A DNA stretch of 64,000 nt from Punica granatum. Its lineage: Eukaryota; Streptophyta; Magnoliopsida; Myrtales; Lythraceae. Location of the stretch: assembly GCF_007655135.1 (NCBI RefSeq), contig NC_045130.1, forward strand, positions 16,120,001 through 16,184,000, written 5' to 3'. The position numbers and the translations under genes are program-made. Within the stretch, counting starts at the first letter, position 1; every line of letters starts with the position of its first letter. Below are positions 37,731 through 50,110 of the stretch, piece by piece. The notes below the pieces were generated by a model that saw only the letters and a list, made by a program, of their open reading frames with translations, was not told the DNA's origin and ran no database searches.

Positions 37731-38263
37731 CTCACAATTTTTTGATTGCACATTATTGCATCACCCTCCTCTTTTCTATGAAAATCTGTAACTGAGAGAG
37801 AGAGAGAGGATAGAGCCAAATGGCCATTTTCATCAAAATTCCTCGGCATAACAGTATGATGGGAACAGCCTACTAAATAAGCTCAAAGGTGCCCGCTTGC
37901 TCGTGTCAGCTTTGACATTAATGTGCTATGCTAGCTTATGTTACATCCAATGTTTAGCTATCTTATCCATAATGCATGATTCTGCTGGAATAAATTAATC
38001 AGAATAAATCCTCCTAAAGTTAAAAATATTATTTCCTTTCTGTGAAGTATATCTTTCCATTTTCTATAATTTCCCATATCGATTCGATCTCAAAGTCGGA
38101 ACGATATAACCAATTTCTTTAGCTGATCTTGCTAGTTTTGCTTAGCTAACCATACATAGATACGGTAGGAATGGCTGTACATTAAAATGTTAAAAGGACC
38201 GAGCTTTTTCTCTGGTTCCATGTGTCCATATGAACACACACAAATAAATAAATAAATAAATAA

Positions 38264-38303
<40 letters not shown>

Positions 38304-40189
38304 GAGCTGCAACTTTTCCGGTACGTGCATCAAACGTCCATGTGTTTAACAGGCGATCGAGATCGATCGACTTACTCGTAGTAGATTCAAAAAATATACA
38401 TAGATGAGAGATAATTATATGTGAACTGGCTACTGCATGGGACCCCATCACAAGCTCGCAATCTGCCATAAATGAGGTGTATATCTCTTTTGACATTTCG
38501 TACCGGCAGGAGAAAATGACTCTTTATTACATGGGAAAGGAAAAAAAAGCAGAAAATAACACTTCCACGAATTATGGCAATATATATGTTTTTGACCGAT
38601 GCAGAGGATTCTCTTGGGCCATTCCTATGATATGATATGATGCATTTGCTTAGAATTGTCATCGTCACCCATATACACATATATGTTTTTATATATATTG
38701 TGTACCAAAAAAAAAAGTGACATTAAACATCTGACCTTTTAGCGACATATAATTTGCAGCACAAAGTCACGTTGACTTATAAAAAAAAAGGTGCTCATAT
38801 AAAATTTATCACATGAGATGGTGATGTAGTTAGTGATTCCAAACTTACTTTTATGTACGTGATTTGGTAATCGCTCTCAACTTTCATGTTATTCGAATCC
38901 TTTAATTTACTCGTATATGTTTCATCAAATATCTGATTTTGATGAAACTAGTAACTATACTGATAGTTCAGTTTGTATAATAATATAACTAATGTTGAAT
39001 AGAAGAAGTCTAGTCATCGCGGAGCCGGGGATGGCAATGCCGCCACTGGGTACTGCTGCCTACCTTCTTAATTATCAAAAATAGAAAAAAAAAATGCCAA
39101 CATATATTTGCTGAATAAACAGTGGAGATGCCACTCTAGCTAGGTAGGGACTTAGGGTTTAATTGTTTTTCTTCTCGTGTAGAGCCCCCACACGCACCAC
39201 TTCATTGCAATGCATATATAAAAGGTTCATGCACCTATTCGAATACATAAAGAAATGGGCCCCCCACCAAAAGGGAAATGCTCATTGGCTTTTTTCTCAA
39301 TATAGGCACGAGTGGAATACAAATAGTAAAACAGCTATATGGGCATGGGATAAAGCAAGTTTTGGAGCGTGCATAATGTGAGTAGTTTTTGCACCATATG
39401 GTAAGAAGGTGGGCAATCGATTTAATCTCCATTTGTCTAAAGGAAGCATAAAGTAACAAAGAGAAACGGGCATACGCCATGAAATATAAGTACATTTATA
39501 TTTAAACATACATAGAGGCGTGCATCGTGTCGTATATACATAATATTATACAGAAAAGAAAATATAAAATAACTGTATGTGAGTTCTCATCTAGGCAATG
39601 TCCTTATTAAGAATGATATATGTTTATGATTAATTTAGGCAACGAACTTATTATTAAAATGTGCATAGTATGCTTCTTATGAGATTATGCCGTGGAATTG
39701 GAGAAGCGACTCGCTTTATGCTCGGAAGGAATACGACATTGACACCATCATCGGCACTCTGATCTGAAACCTAAAAAGGAGCAGACAGTGACATTTAATC
39801 GAGGAGCAACCAAAGAGGAATAAATAAAGCTAAGAAAAAGTTCCCTTGGGGTGAAATTGTAAATACACGAAAGTACGGGACCTCCAGTGCAAAACATGGA
39901 TGCCTCTGAGACGACAAAAAAAAGACAAAATGCTGTGATATATTGGGGGCAACCTACTGCCTACTGGGGCACCCCTCACATTTTTGGATTTTATATACAA
40001 TTAACATTAATATTTTCTCTAACAGACAAAACCAGCAAAAAATTCAACACAATTAAATAATAAAATGAATAATAAATGGTTAAAAAAGAGAGAGAGAGAA
40101 ATGGAAAATCAAACGGAGGAATAGAATAATGCTTGTATGGTGGGTATTGAAGCAAGAACAAGAAGCAACCAGAGGTTCCTTTGCTCAAT
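37731..40189. other. AT-rich spacer without genes
   Basis: No gene is supported. Open frames up to ~130 codons here are low-complexity. A compound AAAT/AT microsatellite lies at 38242-38300. Confidence 0.5.
38242..38300 (+). repeat. Compound (AAAT)n(AT)n microsatellite
   Basis: About seven AAAT units run directly into about sixteen AT units. Confidence 0.95.
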
Positions 40190-41607
40190 GGGTTGAGAGA
40201 GACAGAGAGACAGAGAGAGAGAGAAGGTTGAAGAGGTAGCAGATGGTTAAGGAGGAGGTTTAAGGAGAGAGGAGGGTTTAGGTCCACCAACTGGTTGTTA
40301 GGGATTGAGCTCCTTAACCAAACCAAAAAAAATAAAATAAAAAAAAGAAGCCCACAAACAAACTCTTGGAACAGGCACAAGAACAAGAGGCAGAAGAAGA
40401 AGAAGAAGAAGAAGAAGAAGAATCAATAGGAGTAGAAAAGAAAGCAGGGGGAGGACAAAACTCCCAGACGCTCAAGAGGGCAGGGAAGCAGCTACAAAAA
40501 AAAAATTTTTTAGAGGGAAGGGACTGTGATAGATAGAGAAATCAATCATTCCCTTCTGGGCAGGAGAGAGAGAGAGAGAGAGAGGGAGAGGGATAGAGAG
40601 AGAGTCTCACGTGGGGATTTGAGGAAAAGAAAGAAAGAATGAATGAGTGAATGATGGAAGACAAGAGGGGGAATGATGAATATAGATGATGTGGGGGTCT
40701 CTTCTTTCTTCTTTCTGGTAGTAAAGTTTGAAACTTTTTTTCTGGTGTTGTGTTTACCGTCTTTCTTCCTCGTGGGTTTGTGTCTGTTGCTCGTTGGGTT
40801 TGTGTGCGTGTGAATGATAATAATAGTTCAATGTTAGAAGGGTGAGAGGAGTTTCTTGGGATCGGATAGGTTTTTTTGATCTTCGGAGAAGATTTTGAAG
40901 CTGTTCCCTGTTCCCCACTTCTCCCTTCAACAGCTCTTGAGAGCTTCAAGGTATCATTGTCCCTTTTTTCGTTTTTTAAATTTATTTCCAAATTTCTTGA
41001 CTTTTCTGCCTTCATCTGGCGATTCAACTCTCTTCCTCTCTCTCCGTGTCATTTTTTTTTTTGGTGGTTTTGTCTTGATGCTGAATTTCCTTAAATTCAC
41101 GAACTAGGACAGTCTGGGATAACTGTAAGAGTTATTGCATTTCGACCCGGAATTTCGATGAAAATGGCTTGTTAGCAGTTGTTCTTGTGTTTCATTTCCT
41201 GCTTGCTCTGCCGTAAGTTGGGTGGATGTTTCTCAACATGACTCTGCAAAAGTACCAAATTTCCCCCCCCCCCACCATTTTTATTTTTATCTTGTGGAAT
41301 TTGGGGTTTCGGTTCAGAATTGTTTCCGTTTGTAATGCATAGAACGATTTTCGTAGAGTCACATGCTTTTTCAGGCTTACATAGCTTGACCTGAAGTTAT
41401 TATATCAAGAAGTACCAAGGAATGATTTGTTTGTATAATTTCTTGAAGGTCTAGAATTTGGAAATGTTGTTTCTGTTCTAGTTTACGGTGGAGAATTGTT
41501 GCCCTTTGGTTCTAAAAGTTCGAACTTTTGTTTTCTATTTCCTATCTCAGTTGCTGATTCTCTGACCATGTTCTAAAGAAGGAGAGCAAGTTTCGAGAAT
41601 AAGGACG
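40190..41607 (+). promoter_or_regulatory. Upstream region and long 5' leader of the BEL1-like gene
   Basis: Rich in GA and AAG microsatellites (40197-40225, 40391-40421, 40561-40582), as is common near plant developmental regulators. A leader intron is likely: a good donor follows cttcaag at 40950, and an acceptor candidate is tatctcag ending near 41550. The 161-codon minus-strand frame here is a low-complexity shadow of the GA tracts. Confidence 0.5.
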
Positions 41608-44124
41608 ATGGCAACCTTTTACACCGATTCGAATGAAAGAGTCGCTACCCCGATGCTTTACCTTAGGGAGCATATGCCGTCTTCCTATCAAGAAACGCAG
41701 GTTCTTCCCGGTAATATGATGCTGTACATGAACTCCGTATCCTACTCCGATACATTGGGCATAGATTCGGCCTCTCAGCAACAGCAGCCGCAGCAGCAAG
41801 AGATTCTACCAAATTTCAACGGGTCGAGAATCGGAGAGCAGGACTTTAATGCTCTGCGAGACTTTAATCCTATAGGTAGTAGTTCTTCTAGCATCCTCCA
41901 GAATGGGCTTTCCCTCAGCCTCGGAACGCAGATTCCAGGAGGAGGTTTTCAGATGAGTTCTGCTCCATTCAGGAACCCAAACATGGGCCTGGTCTCATTC
42001 CTAAGCCCGAATCCATCGATATCAGAAGAAGGTGGAGGGAGCAGGAATGGTGGATCCCTGAGGAATGAGAGTTCTAGGAATGGGGATTATGTGTCACACA
42101 GTTTTCCCGGAAGCAGTCTGGATTTATCCACTGTTGCCAGGACTATCCCGAATTCCCGGTACTTGAAGGCCGCCCAGCAGCTTCTCGATGAAGTGGTAAA
42201 TGTGAGGAAGGCTTTAAAGCAGCCCGAGGATGTAAAGGACCGAAGTGGAAATGAGAATCAGAAGCGAGGAAAGAGTACCGAAGATGGTGCCGGTGGAGGA
42301 GTCAAGAACGATGATGGGGATTCGAGTGCCAAAGAATCTTCTACCAGTAAAGAGCTCTCTCACTCTGAAAGGCAGGAGCTTCAGAACAAGTTGACAAAGC
42401 TTCTGAACATGTTGGACGAGGTAAGAAACTGTAGATTTCACTGCTTTCTGTCTCCTTTCTATGCACGTTTGAGTTCAAGTTTCAGAAATGCGATGTTCAT
42501 TGTATACGAATGAGTAGTTTCCGAACCTTCCTCTTCCCATGGTATTTCTTACGATCTATATGGCGGCTCGCATGCTAGAATGGAAAGGGAATGCAATTTC
42601 ACGACATCATAATTTGTCGATTGTTCAGTTGTATTCCATGGCTGATAAGATTTGGTACGGTTTTACTTCCATTTTTAACAACCTTGCTTCGGAAGCCTCA
42701 CTTGGTACTATCCCAGGATAAACTAGTCAATTCATGAATGCTTTTATAACTGCAGGTTGATAAAAGGTACAAGCAGTACCACCACCAAATGCAGTTCGTT
42801 GTCTCTTCCTTTGACTCGATAGCAGGGCCTAGCGCTGCAAAACCATACACGGCACTCGCGCTGCAGAGGATATCCCGTCACTTCCGATGCCTGAGGGATG
42901 CAATCAACGTTCAGATCTCAGGGACCCGGAAGGACCTTGGGGAGCAAGATTCCTCCTCGGGCAATAATGGGGTTGGAATCACTCGACTCCGCTTTGTGGA
43001 TCAGCAGCTGAGGCAGCAGAGAGCACTTCAGCAGCTTGGGATGATGCAGCAGCATGCTGCTTGGAGGCCCCAGAGAGGGCTTCCTGAGAGCTCAGTCTCG
43101 ATACTCCGGGCATGGCTGTTCGAGCATTTCCTTCACCCGTAAGACCAAAGAATCAAATAGCGTTAACAGTTTCTGGATCTCTAATGTTTATTTTGACCAA
43201 ATCGCTTATCATGTTTGTCATGGCAGTTACCCGAAGGATTCAGATAAAATCATGTTGGCCAGGCAAACAGGTTTGACTAGAAGCCAGGTATCATATGTGC
43301 TGATCAATCAAACAAGCTATTTGTCTGTTGATTCGAGAAAACTGTTCCGACCATTGGTTCGGTCCAGTTTGATACGTGGTTGATTTGAAATGGATAACGA
43401 CTAGAATTTCCAGTACTATTTAGTAACAGTCTCTATGGAATGCCTTTGTGATCTTGATTGATGGGCTTCTGTTTAGGTTTCAAACTGGTTTATAAATGCT
43501 CGTGTTCGACTCTGGAAGCCCATGGTTGAGGAAATGTACAAAGAGGAGACCGGTGATCTCGAGATGGACTCCAATTCTTCATCGGAAAATGCCGCAAAGG
43601 CGATGAGAGGTGATGCCTTCAGGTCATCCGAGGAGAGAGGTGAAGATAATTTGCAGAAGACTGCGAGCACAGCAGCTACTGAGAGAGGCAACGGGGAGAA
43701 GTTTTCGGACCCAAAATCCGACCAAATCCCCGACATAGAAATGGTCGGACCCAGTGGAGGAGCGGCTAACTTCCAAGGCGGATCTCGTGAAATCGAGGCC
43801 GATTACTACGTCCAGTCGACTCTGGGGAATACTAGGTTCGTGTCCGAGGCGGCGAATGAGTACCAAATGTCGGAGTTGGGGAGGTTCGGGCATGGGACGA
43901 GAGTGTCTCTCACCCTTGGGTTGCGGCATTTTGAGGGGGGAACCGTACCCTTCTCTGAAACGATGCATCACGGGTTTGTCCCGATGAGAGGCGATGAATT
44001 CTACGGGGCTACGGGCTCTTCAATGGGGACTGAGGCAACAGAATTCGAGGTCATCAGCAATCCCGGGAATCAGCACCACAGGCTTGGTCCCGGCCAGCAG
44101 CTGCTGCATGATTTTGTGGCCTGA
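41608..44124 (+). CDS. BLH6: BEL1-like homeodomain transcription factor (BLH6/BLH7 type)
   Basis: A TALE homeodomain protein that pairs with KNOX partners; BLH6 acts with KNAT7 in secondary-wall control in Arabidopsis. Four exons: 41608-42420, 42756-43138, 43227-43287 and 43477-44124, totalling 1905 nt, 634 residues. In order: an N terminus with [20 protein letters not shown] (as in BLH6/7), a Gln-rich stretch, a LSLSLGTQ motif, the SKY box ([17 protein letters not shown]) and the BELL domain ([19 protein letters not shown]...[23 protein letters not shown]). The TALE homeodomain follows ([19 protein letters not shown]...HPYPKDSDK...[15 protein letters not shown]), with the Pro-Tyr-Pro insertion intact, then a VSLTLGLRH (ZIBEL) motif and the end HDFVA. 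The 61-nt exon 3 inside the homeodomain is typical. BLH6 and BLH7 are hard to tell apart here. Confidence 0.95.
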
Positions 44125-44840
44125 GAAGATACTCATCGGAAAGAAGACCAGGAGTGCTAACCAAAGCATTCGTTCGTCAGGAAAGGTGAAAAAGGTAGAT
44201 ACTGTAGTTTTTCGAGCGTCGAAACGCATAAAACATGAGTTATTGTATATGAAAAATACTGTTTGGCAAAGTTAGTTAATTTGTAAAGATGAGATCAGAT
44301 TTTTACGTTGTACCACACTCTGGAAGGGGAAATATATGCATACAATTTATGCCAAAACTCTGGGCGTGGATTGTATTGAAGGAATAGGTAAAATTTGGGT
44401 TAAACAATAAACGAGTTCGAGAAAATAGCCTGATACCGCAAATGAATAATATCATCTTCAGCAATGGAAACTCCAAATGAGAAAGCCCGGAACAGAAAGC
44501 AAGAGGGAAAGATGTATAATTTTGGCATAATTACGATTTCCAATCCTTGTGCTGTTGGACTGTACACAGAATACTGGGGACCGATGCGAATGACTGTCTT
44601 ACTACGATATGTTCTGCACAATGTTGGAAAATAACCAAAATGCCGAGCATACTCGGGATTGCATACCAAGGGAGCACAATAACAGCTAGTTAGAGAGCCT
44701 GGATTTACATTTCAAAAGACCATCCTAAACTGATCCTGCATCACTACAAACCAGTAAAAGTTCTTCAAAGAGTCTGATGGCAAGCAAGCAGTCAAAGAGT
44801 CGTCCTTCGAAAAGGGTGTGAGGCCTTCAACTCCACAAGC
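44125..44840. other. Convergent 3' flanks of BLH6-like gene and DRD1
   Basis: Contains the 3' UTRs of both genes. No coding sequence is supported. Confidence 0.6.
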
Positions 44841-47800
44841 TCATCTGAAGGTAGATCACAAAGAAGTTAGCAAGTAGGAGGGGGGCATTAGCTTTTAGTT
44901 TAACTTGGACCACAAAGAAATAAAGCACTGACCTTTTGTAGAGAGCTTTGACATCTTCCCTCAGCATTGGGCTCGCAAGGAACTCGTCCCCACACTCGGT
45001 CACCTCAACAGGGTCAACCTCGAACTCCCGAGACCCGCAATGCTCATTCCACTCAAACCACATCTTTGAGATCTTCTCCTTCTTGAAGCATGTTGCATGG
45101 TCCTCCTCCTCGGGAGAATCGGCTGCAACCAATCTATAGGCATACACCTTCTTCTTTTGCCCAGGCCTGAAAGCTCGGCCTATAGCTTGGCGGGTCACCG
45201 AAGGGTTGAGGTGAACATCGAGAATAATAATTCGTGAAGCTCCAACCAAGGAAATACCCTCTCCACAAGCCTTGATGGAGCCGAAGAAGACTCTGGCATC
45301 AGGAGAGTTGTTGAACCGTTCCATTGCCCATTCTCGATCATCAGCATTTGTTTCCCCTGATATCACAAAGACTTCCTTTCCCAAGCACCATGCTCTCTCT
45401 TTTACAACCAATCTCTCCAAGAACTTCAGAGGCGTGAGGTATTGACTGAACACGAGGAGCTTCTCCCCAGCAGACTCGCAGAGGATAAGCATACTCAAGA
45501 AGAACTTAGCCTTAACCCCCTGCCTCACATTAATCTTCTCTAAAAGCTCATCCATCTCAGCATCACTTCTCACAGAAGCATCATTCTTCATAGAAGCATC
45601 ATCAGGTAAGTGGAGCGCAGGGTGCAGGTAGACTGCACTCCCCTGGGCGCTCACCTTGAACTTTCGTGGCACATGCTTGAGCTTCTTTACTTCCTGCCTC
45701 TGTAGCCCGCTGAGGTTTAGGACCACAGTGAAGTCCACAAGCCCAGGCAGTTCATCCAGAAAATCTCCCTTGTAGTAGTGGAGGACCTTGTGGGTCATCT
45801 CGCGCAGATCCTGTATAACACACACCTTTCGGTCCAAGTCCATGTCTTTCTGGAGTGTGTGCTCCACTAAATCATAGAATGCTGCTTCAGCCCCGGCCAT
45901 GGATGGCTTCCTTACCCCTCCACGCCCTTGCATGTCCACCCTGCTCATTATCCGCCTAAAAACTTCCTTAGAACTCTCCATCTTAAAAAACTTTGGGCAG
46001 ACGAGTTTCAATATGTTGAAGACCTCCTTCACATGGTTCTGGTAGAGGGTCCCAGAGAGCACGACCTTCCTATTTGTCCGGACCTTTGCCAGGGACTGCA
46101 ACACATCCGTGTTCTCATTACGAGGAGTGTGCCCCTCGTCGAGGATAAGAATTGTGGGCCTCTCCAGAAGAATCTTTTGGCATAGTTTGGAGATATCACT
46201 GGTGTCGGAATCACATACAATGGTTGAAAACTGCTTATAGCCGAGGAAGAGAATACTCTTCTGGTCATCCCACTGTTTCAGAACCTCCAGCTGTTGGGGA
46301 CGCTTATCTGCTTTCCTTGTGTATAAGTCTAAAAGAGGGAGGTCCTCCACTTGCCACGTCTGAAACTCCTTCTTCCACGTGGCCAGGATGCCCTTTGGGA
46401 GCACAACTAGGGGCCTACCTTCCGGGTACTTGGCCAGAAAGCTCTGCACGAAGCTGAGTATCATGAAGGTCTTCCCTGAACCAGGAGCATGGGCCAAAAT
46501 GCAGCCACTAGGTTTCTCGCTCACCAAATTGCTCACTAGAAAGTTGAAGCCCTCCAACTGGTGAGGCTTCATTTGCTTCATGTGTCTAGGGTGAGCAGAT
46601 ATGTCAGTAACTTCCAGATCATTCGCAGACAGATTGAATCCAAATATATCTCCAGGATCACGGTGTTTGGCACTTCGAGTATCAGAGACGTAGGTTCGCG
46701 TGCTCCTCTTGGCCTAGAGTAAGAAAAATCTGCATGTTAGAAATACTAAACAGTCTCAAAAAAGGACAGATGTGCTGATATTGGATCTCCCATGATTAGC
46801 ATCAAGAGAAAAACTCCCACAAGATGCCAAGGCATCTAGAAAAGAATCTCCAAAATCAGAAAAATATGGCATATTGAGGCCATAAGATCAACAAAACGTA
46901 ACAGCTTCGAGATTTTACAAGCCACAAAAGCCTCACTAGAACTTAGGAAATTCACTAGACAAGAGCTTTACCTTATTGTACTGGATCTCAACTATGGTAT
47001 CGATTCTTTTATCTATAACCCCACAAACACGACAAACATAACCTATATCATCCTTCAAGACAAAGGAATGGTCACATTGCTCGTCGTCATCGTCATCCTC
47101 CTCATCATCTTCAGTGATACAATCATCATGTGAAGAATCTTCAGCAGCATCCTGAAAAGCAGGATTAAATTATGATAAATGAAAAACTTAAAATTCACAG
47201 ATAATAGATCTTATTAAAATGGAACTTTTTCTCAACGATTTACGGAGATGGTTAACAAAGATGAGTTATAGAGCTAAGAAATGAAAGCAAACTTTTCATG
47301 ATCTTTATACATGTACCTTTGAAATTTCCAGAGCCAGATTCATCTCCTTCCAAATATCTCCTAGGGCATCATCTTGAGGCTCTTCATCTTCGTCGTCCTC
47401 CACTCCCACATATTCACCTTTGTCTTGCTTGATTTCTTTTTCACCTTGTTTTCGAGGTAATCTCCTGTGCTCTTCACCCTATATAGAAGTTGAAGAAGTG
47501 GATAAGTTCAGATTATAGCTAAATAACAAAATACATCTTTATGGTTACTAGTCATCCAACCTACCCCAATCTCCCCAGCAGGATTTTGCTCGATACATTT
47601 CGGCAAGAAGATTTCCTCGAAAGGATATGAAGGCTTTAAATCCTTCTCATCCTCCTCGTCTGAATCAAGAATCACAACAGGTTGTGCTGCCGACTTCTGA
47701 TCATTTACCAACCCTTCCTCGTCCAAATCAATAATGTTCTTCGTTTCCCCATGAGAAGTGGCTTTTAAGTCATCATTCTCCAGGTTTGACTCTGAACCAG

Positions 47801-48447
47801 GCTTTGGAGTGTTTGAATGCATCTTCAACAATGGTCCCAAGCACTGTATCTTTCTGGCGATCAGCGCTTCAATGTCCTTTGTGGCACTACCATATCTGCC
47901 ACAGTCAAGCTTGTACAGCATGTAATCAATGGCAAATGGATCGGAATAGTCTATCACATCTTGTGAAGCGCTGGTTCTTTTTCGTGACAAGCAAGCCATC
48001 TGTCGTTTCAAATTGAAATAAGATAACTGAGTTCGAGCAACAAGAATTCGAACAAATTATCAGATAGTTTCATATACAACATCCAACAGGACACCCTCAA
48101 CAGTGCTGTAATGTTAGACAGAAAGTATAAAATATCTCAGCATTAACAATTTCCTTCCACAGAAGGTAGTGCTCAGTAAATTAGACAATTTCACATTCTT
48201 CCATGTCCCTTTGCCCATCGGTTCCACAAGATTGCGACTCTTCGCTGGAGAATTAGAAAACAAAACCAGAACACCGCAAGATTCATACACCTAATTAGCA
48301 GAAGCTATATGTCATATCCATTTCCTGCCTTATGTTATTCGCGCTCTCCACACAAATCAAACCAAATTGCATCAGCACGGTTAGCATTCATGTATATGCA
48401 TGCATCTGCTCAGAAACTGAAAGTGGGGTTACCTTTCTTTTGAACAT
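44841..48447 (-). CDS. DRD1: SNF2-family chromatin remodeller DRD1 (RNA-directed DNA methylation)
   Basis: DRD1 works with DMS3 and RDM1 to load RNA polymerase V at RdDM targets. Exons in transcript order: 48447-48433 (coding part), 47999-47565, 47478-47317, 47151-46972, 46713-44933 and 44844-44841. They total 2577 nt, 858 residues (Arabidopsis 888). The first Met (MFKRK) lies in a small upstream exon; MACLS at 47999 is the alternative start. The N terminus is acidic, with IIDLDEE and [11 protein letters not shown], then Asp/Glu runs and [19 protein letters not shown]. The helicase core has HAPGSGKT (motif I), [10 protein letters not shown] (motif II), [12 protein letters not shown] (III), [17 protein letters not shown] (V) and [11 protein letters not shown] (VI). 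Most of the protein is in one 1781-nt exon. The last exon adds only one base plus the stop codon, giving ALYKR at the end, as in the family. Confidence 0.94.
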
Positions 48448-48840
48448 CAGCTGGCTCTGTAATCAGAAGCAGAAGAAAACCGGAACCAAGAAAATTATGC
48501 AAAAAGAATCATCATTTTGACGAGAACAGCAGTAGACGAACGGTAATTCATTCAGAAGTATCGCTTTTCGGCAGGGCTAGAGTTAATCGGAGCACGAAAT
48601 GCTTGCATTGCTCCTCGAGGATGGAGCTAGGAGAGGAGAGGAGAGTGAGCATGCGCCTTACCGTACAGTAGGGACTCGCGATGGCTGGGAGCTTCAGCCG
48701 GAGGTTTCTGGCGGCGATTGCGATGGCGTTGGGGCGGGGGAGACGCCTCCGAGCTGAGCAGAAGAGCAGCAATGGCGTCGTGGCCGGAGATAGACGGTCC
48801 GGTGGAAAAGCGTTCGGATAAAGACGTCAGCTTGATGTTA
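48448..48840 (-). other. DRD1 5' leader and promoter
   Basis: A small exon at 48456-48433 has good borders (tgattacag before, gtaacc after) and contains the first ATG. A further upstream noncoding exon is likely, ending at a gtaagg donor near 48660. A 74-codon open frame at 48548-48772 may be an upstream ORF or simply leader. Confidence 0.5.
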
Positions 48841-48844
48841 TCAT

Positions 48845-48928
48845 TTCTCGAATATATTCAAGATATGCTTCAGTGGGCTTTAATTTGTTGATAGAGATTT
48901 GTGCCGAACATACTCTTCGTCATTTTCA
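48845..48928 (+). repeat. LTR fragment, inverted relative to the LTR at ~50.2 kb
   Basis: The sequence atattcaagatatgcttc...cttg/ttgttgata...gatttg matches the reverse complement of 50165-50245 at roughly 70 percent by eye over ~80 bases. It begins within 100 bases of the presumed DRD1 transcription start. Confidence 0.5.
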
Positions 48929-48929
48929 A

Positions 48930-50080
48930 CCACCTGTGAAAAACTCATCCCTGGGCTTTCGATGTTCTTCGAGTATTGTAGTCGCTCGTGTGGATGGATT
49001 GTCATTCGCCAAAGTTTCAAATTTCATGTGGGAATGTTAATATGGATAATATCTTTGGGAACATCTCTTTAAAAGATAATTTCTTCATGATCAACATAGG
49101 CAACTCATGTGATTCTGAAGTTAACTCATTCTTCACCTCGATATCATCTTCCTTTTTAGGACTCTCGAATATCTTAAAAACTTCATGAATTCATTCCACT
49201 TGCAATCTACTAGTTGCGCTCTCTTGTCCTCATTTCTAAAGACTTCTTTGGGATGGGAACCCTGGAGCGAGCATTACTCGCGATTCCTTCGACTCCTCAA
49301 TGTCGGTCTTGGTCTCGTGTTCAAATTTATTTTGAGGATGAATTCCCATTTTTAACATAGGCTGCATCTTTTCTCGAACTGTTGGTTGCACCTCTTGGCT
49401 ATTTGTTGGCTCTTTACCTCACTCAATGCATGGTCTTTGGAGAAACTTAAGGACTCCATTGTATACTCATGTACAGTTCTCTGCCCTTGCATGTACTTTG
49501 GTTGTGGAGAACTATATATTGTTGGTAATCTTGTGATAAAAATCTCGCCTTTAGTAATCCCTCCATATGCTTCACGTAAAAATGGATGTTTGCCATCTTC
49601 AACACGATCTATTGCAATTCTTCCCACCAAGTAGAAGCTTTGCTTCTCAAGCGATAAACAACTCGATCAAGTTGGCTTCCATCATCGGGGATGCCATAAT
49701 AGTTGAAGAACCCGTCTACATCAGAAATCCACTCAAGAAACTCCTCGTCACAAGTATTTCCATTAAAAATCGAGATTCTTTTCAAACGATAGTCGTTTAG
49801 CTCATATAGATATCCTCTTTTTCCATGAGAATTGATGATATGATGATATTCTTCATCTTCATCATCATCAACGAAACAGAACTCATAAGGAATGTGTCGA
49901 ACGAAATGTGACTTACGAGGAAAAACTCGTTGTGTCGAGTCTCTGTCTTATTCGTTCCAATTTCTGCCTTTAATGAGTGCATCAAGCCTCCCGACTCTCC
50001 TCTCCATAAAAGTAAAACACCCTTTGTTCTTTGACAAAAGGATGGTTGCGACTCGCTGCATTCGCCAGATCAGATTTAGG
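48930..50080 (-). pseudogene. Decayed Ty3/gypsy gag region
   Basis: On the minus strand the best preserved part (49625-49800) reads FLEWISDVDGFF, then VVYRLRSKASTWWEELQ, the capsid-like core of plant Ty3/gypsy gag. It then meets a stop codon. A second frame continues with a ...GQRTVHEYT segment (about 49470-49500), matching the QGxRTVxEYTxEF motif of the same gag. Several stops and frame changes are present, and no protease or polymerase domain follows before DRD1. The element is non-functional and truncated. Confidence 0.7.
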
Positions 50081-50088
50081 CGACTTCT

Positions 50089-50100
50089 GCTTTGATACCA
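50089..50100 (-). other. Primer-binding site complementary to initiator Met tRNA
   Basis: The minus strand reads TTGGTATCAAAGC, close to the TGGTATCAGAGC of plant Ty3/gypsy elements. It lies between the LTR and the gag relic in the correct order and strand. Confidence 0.7.
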
Positions 50101-50110
50101 ACTAACGCAG

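Noticed and set aside
40542..41027. 161-codon minus-strand open frame
   Set aside because: Composed of GA/CT microsatellite translation in the leader of the BEL1-like gene.
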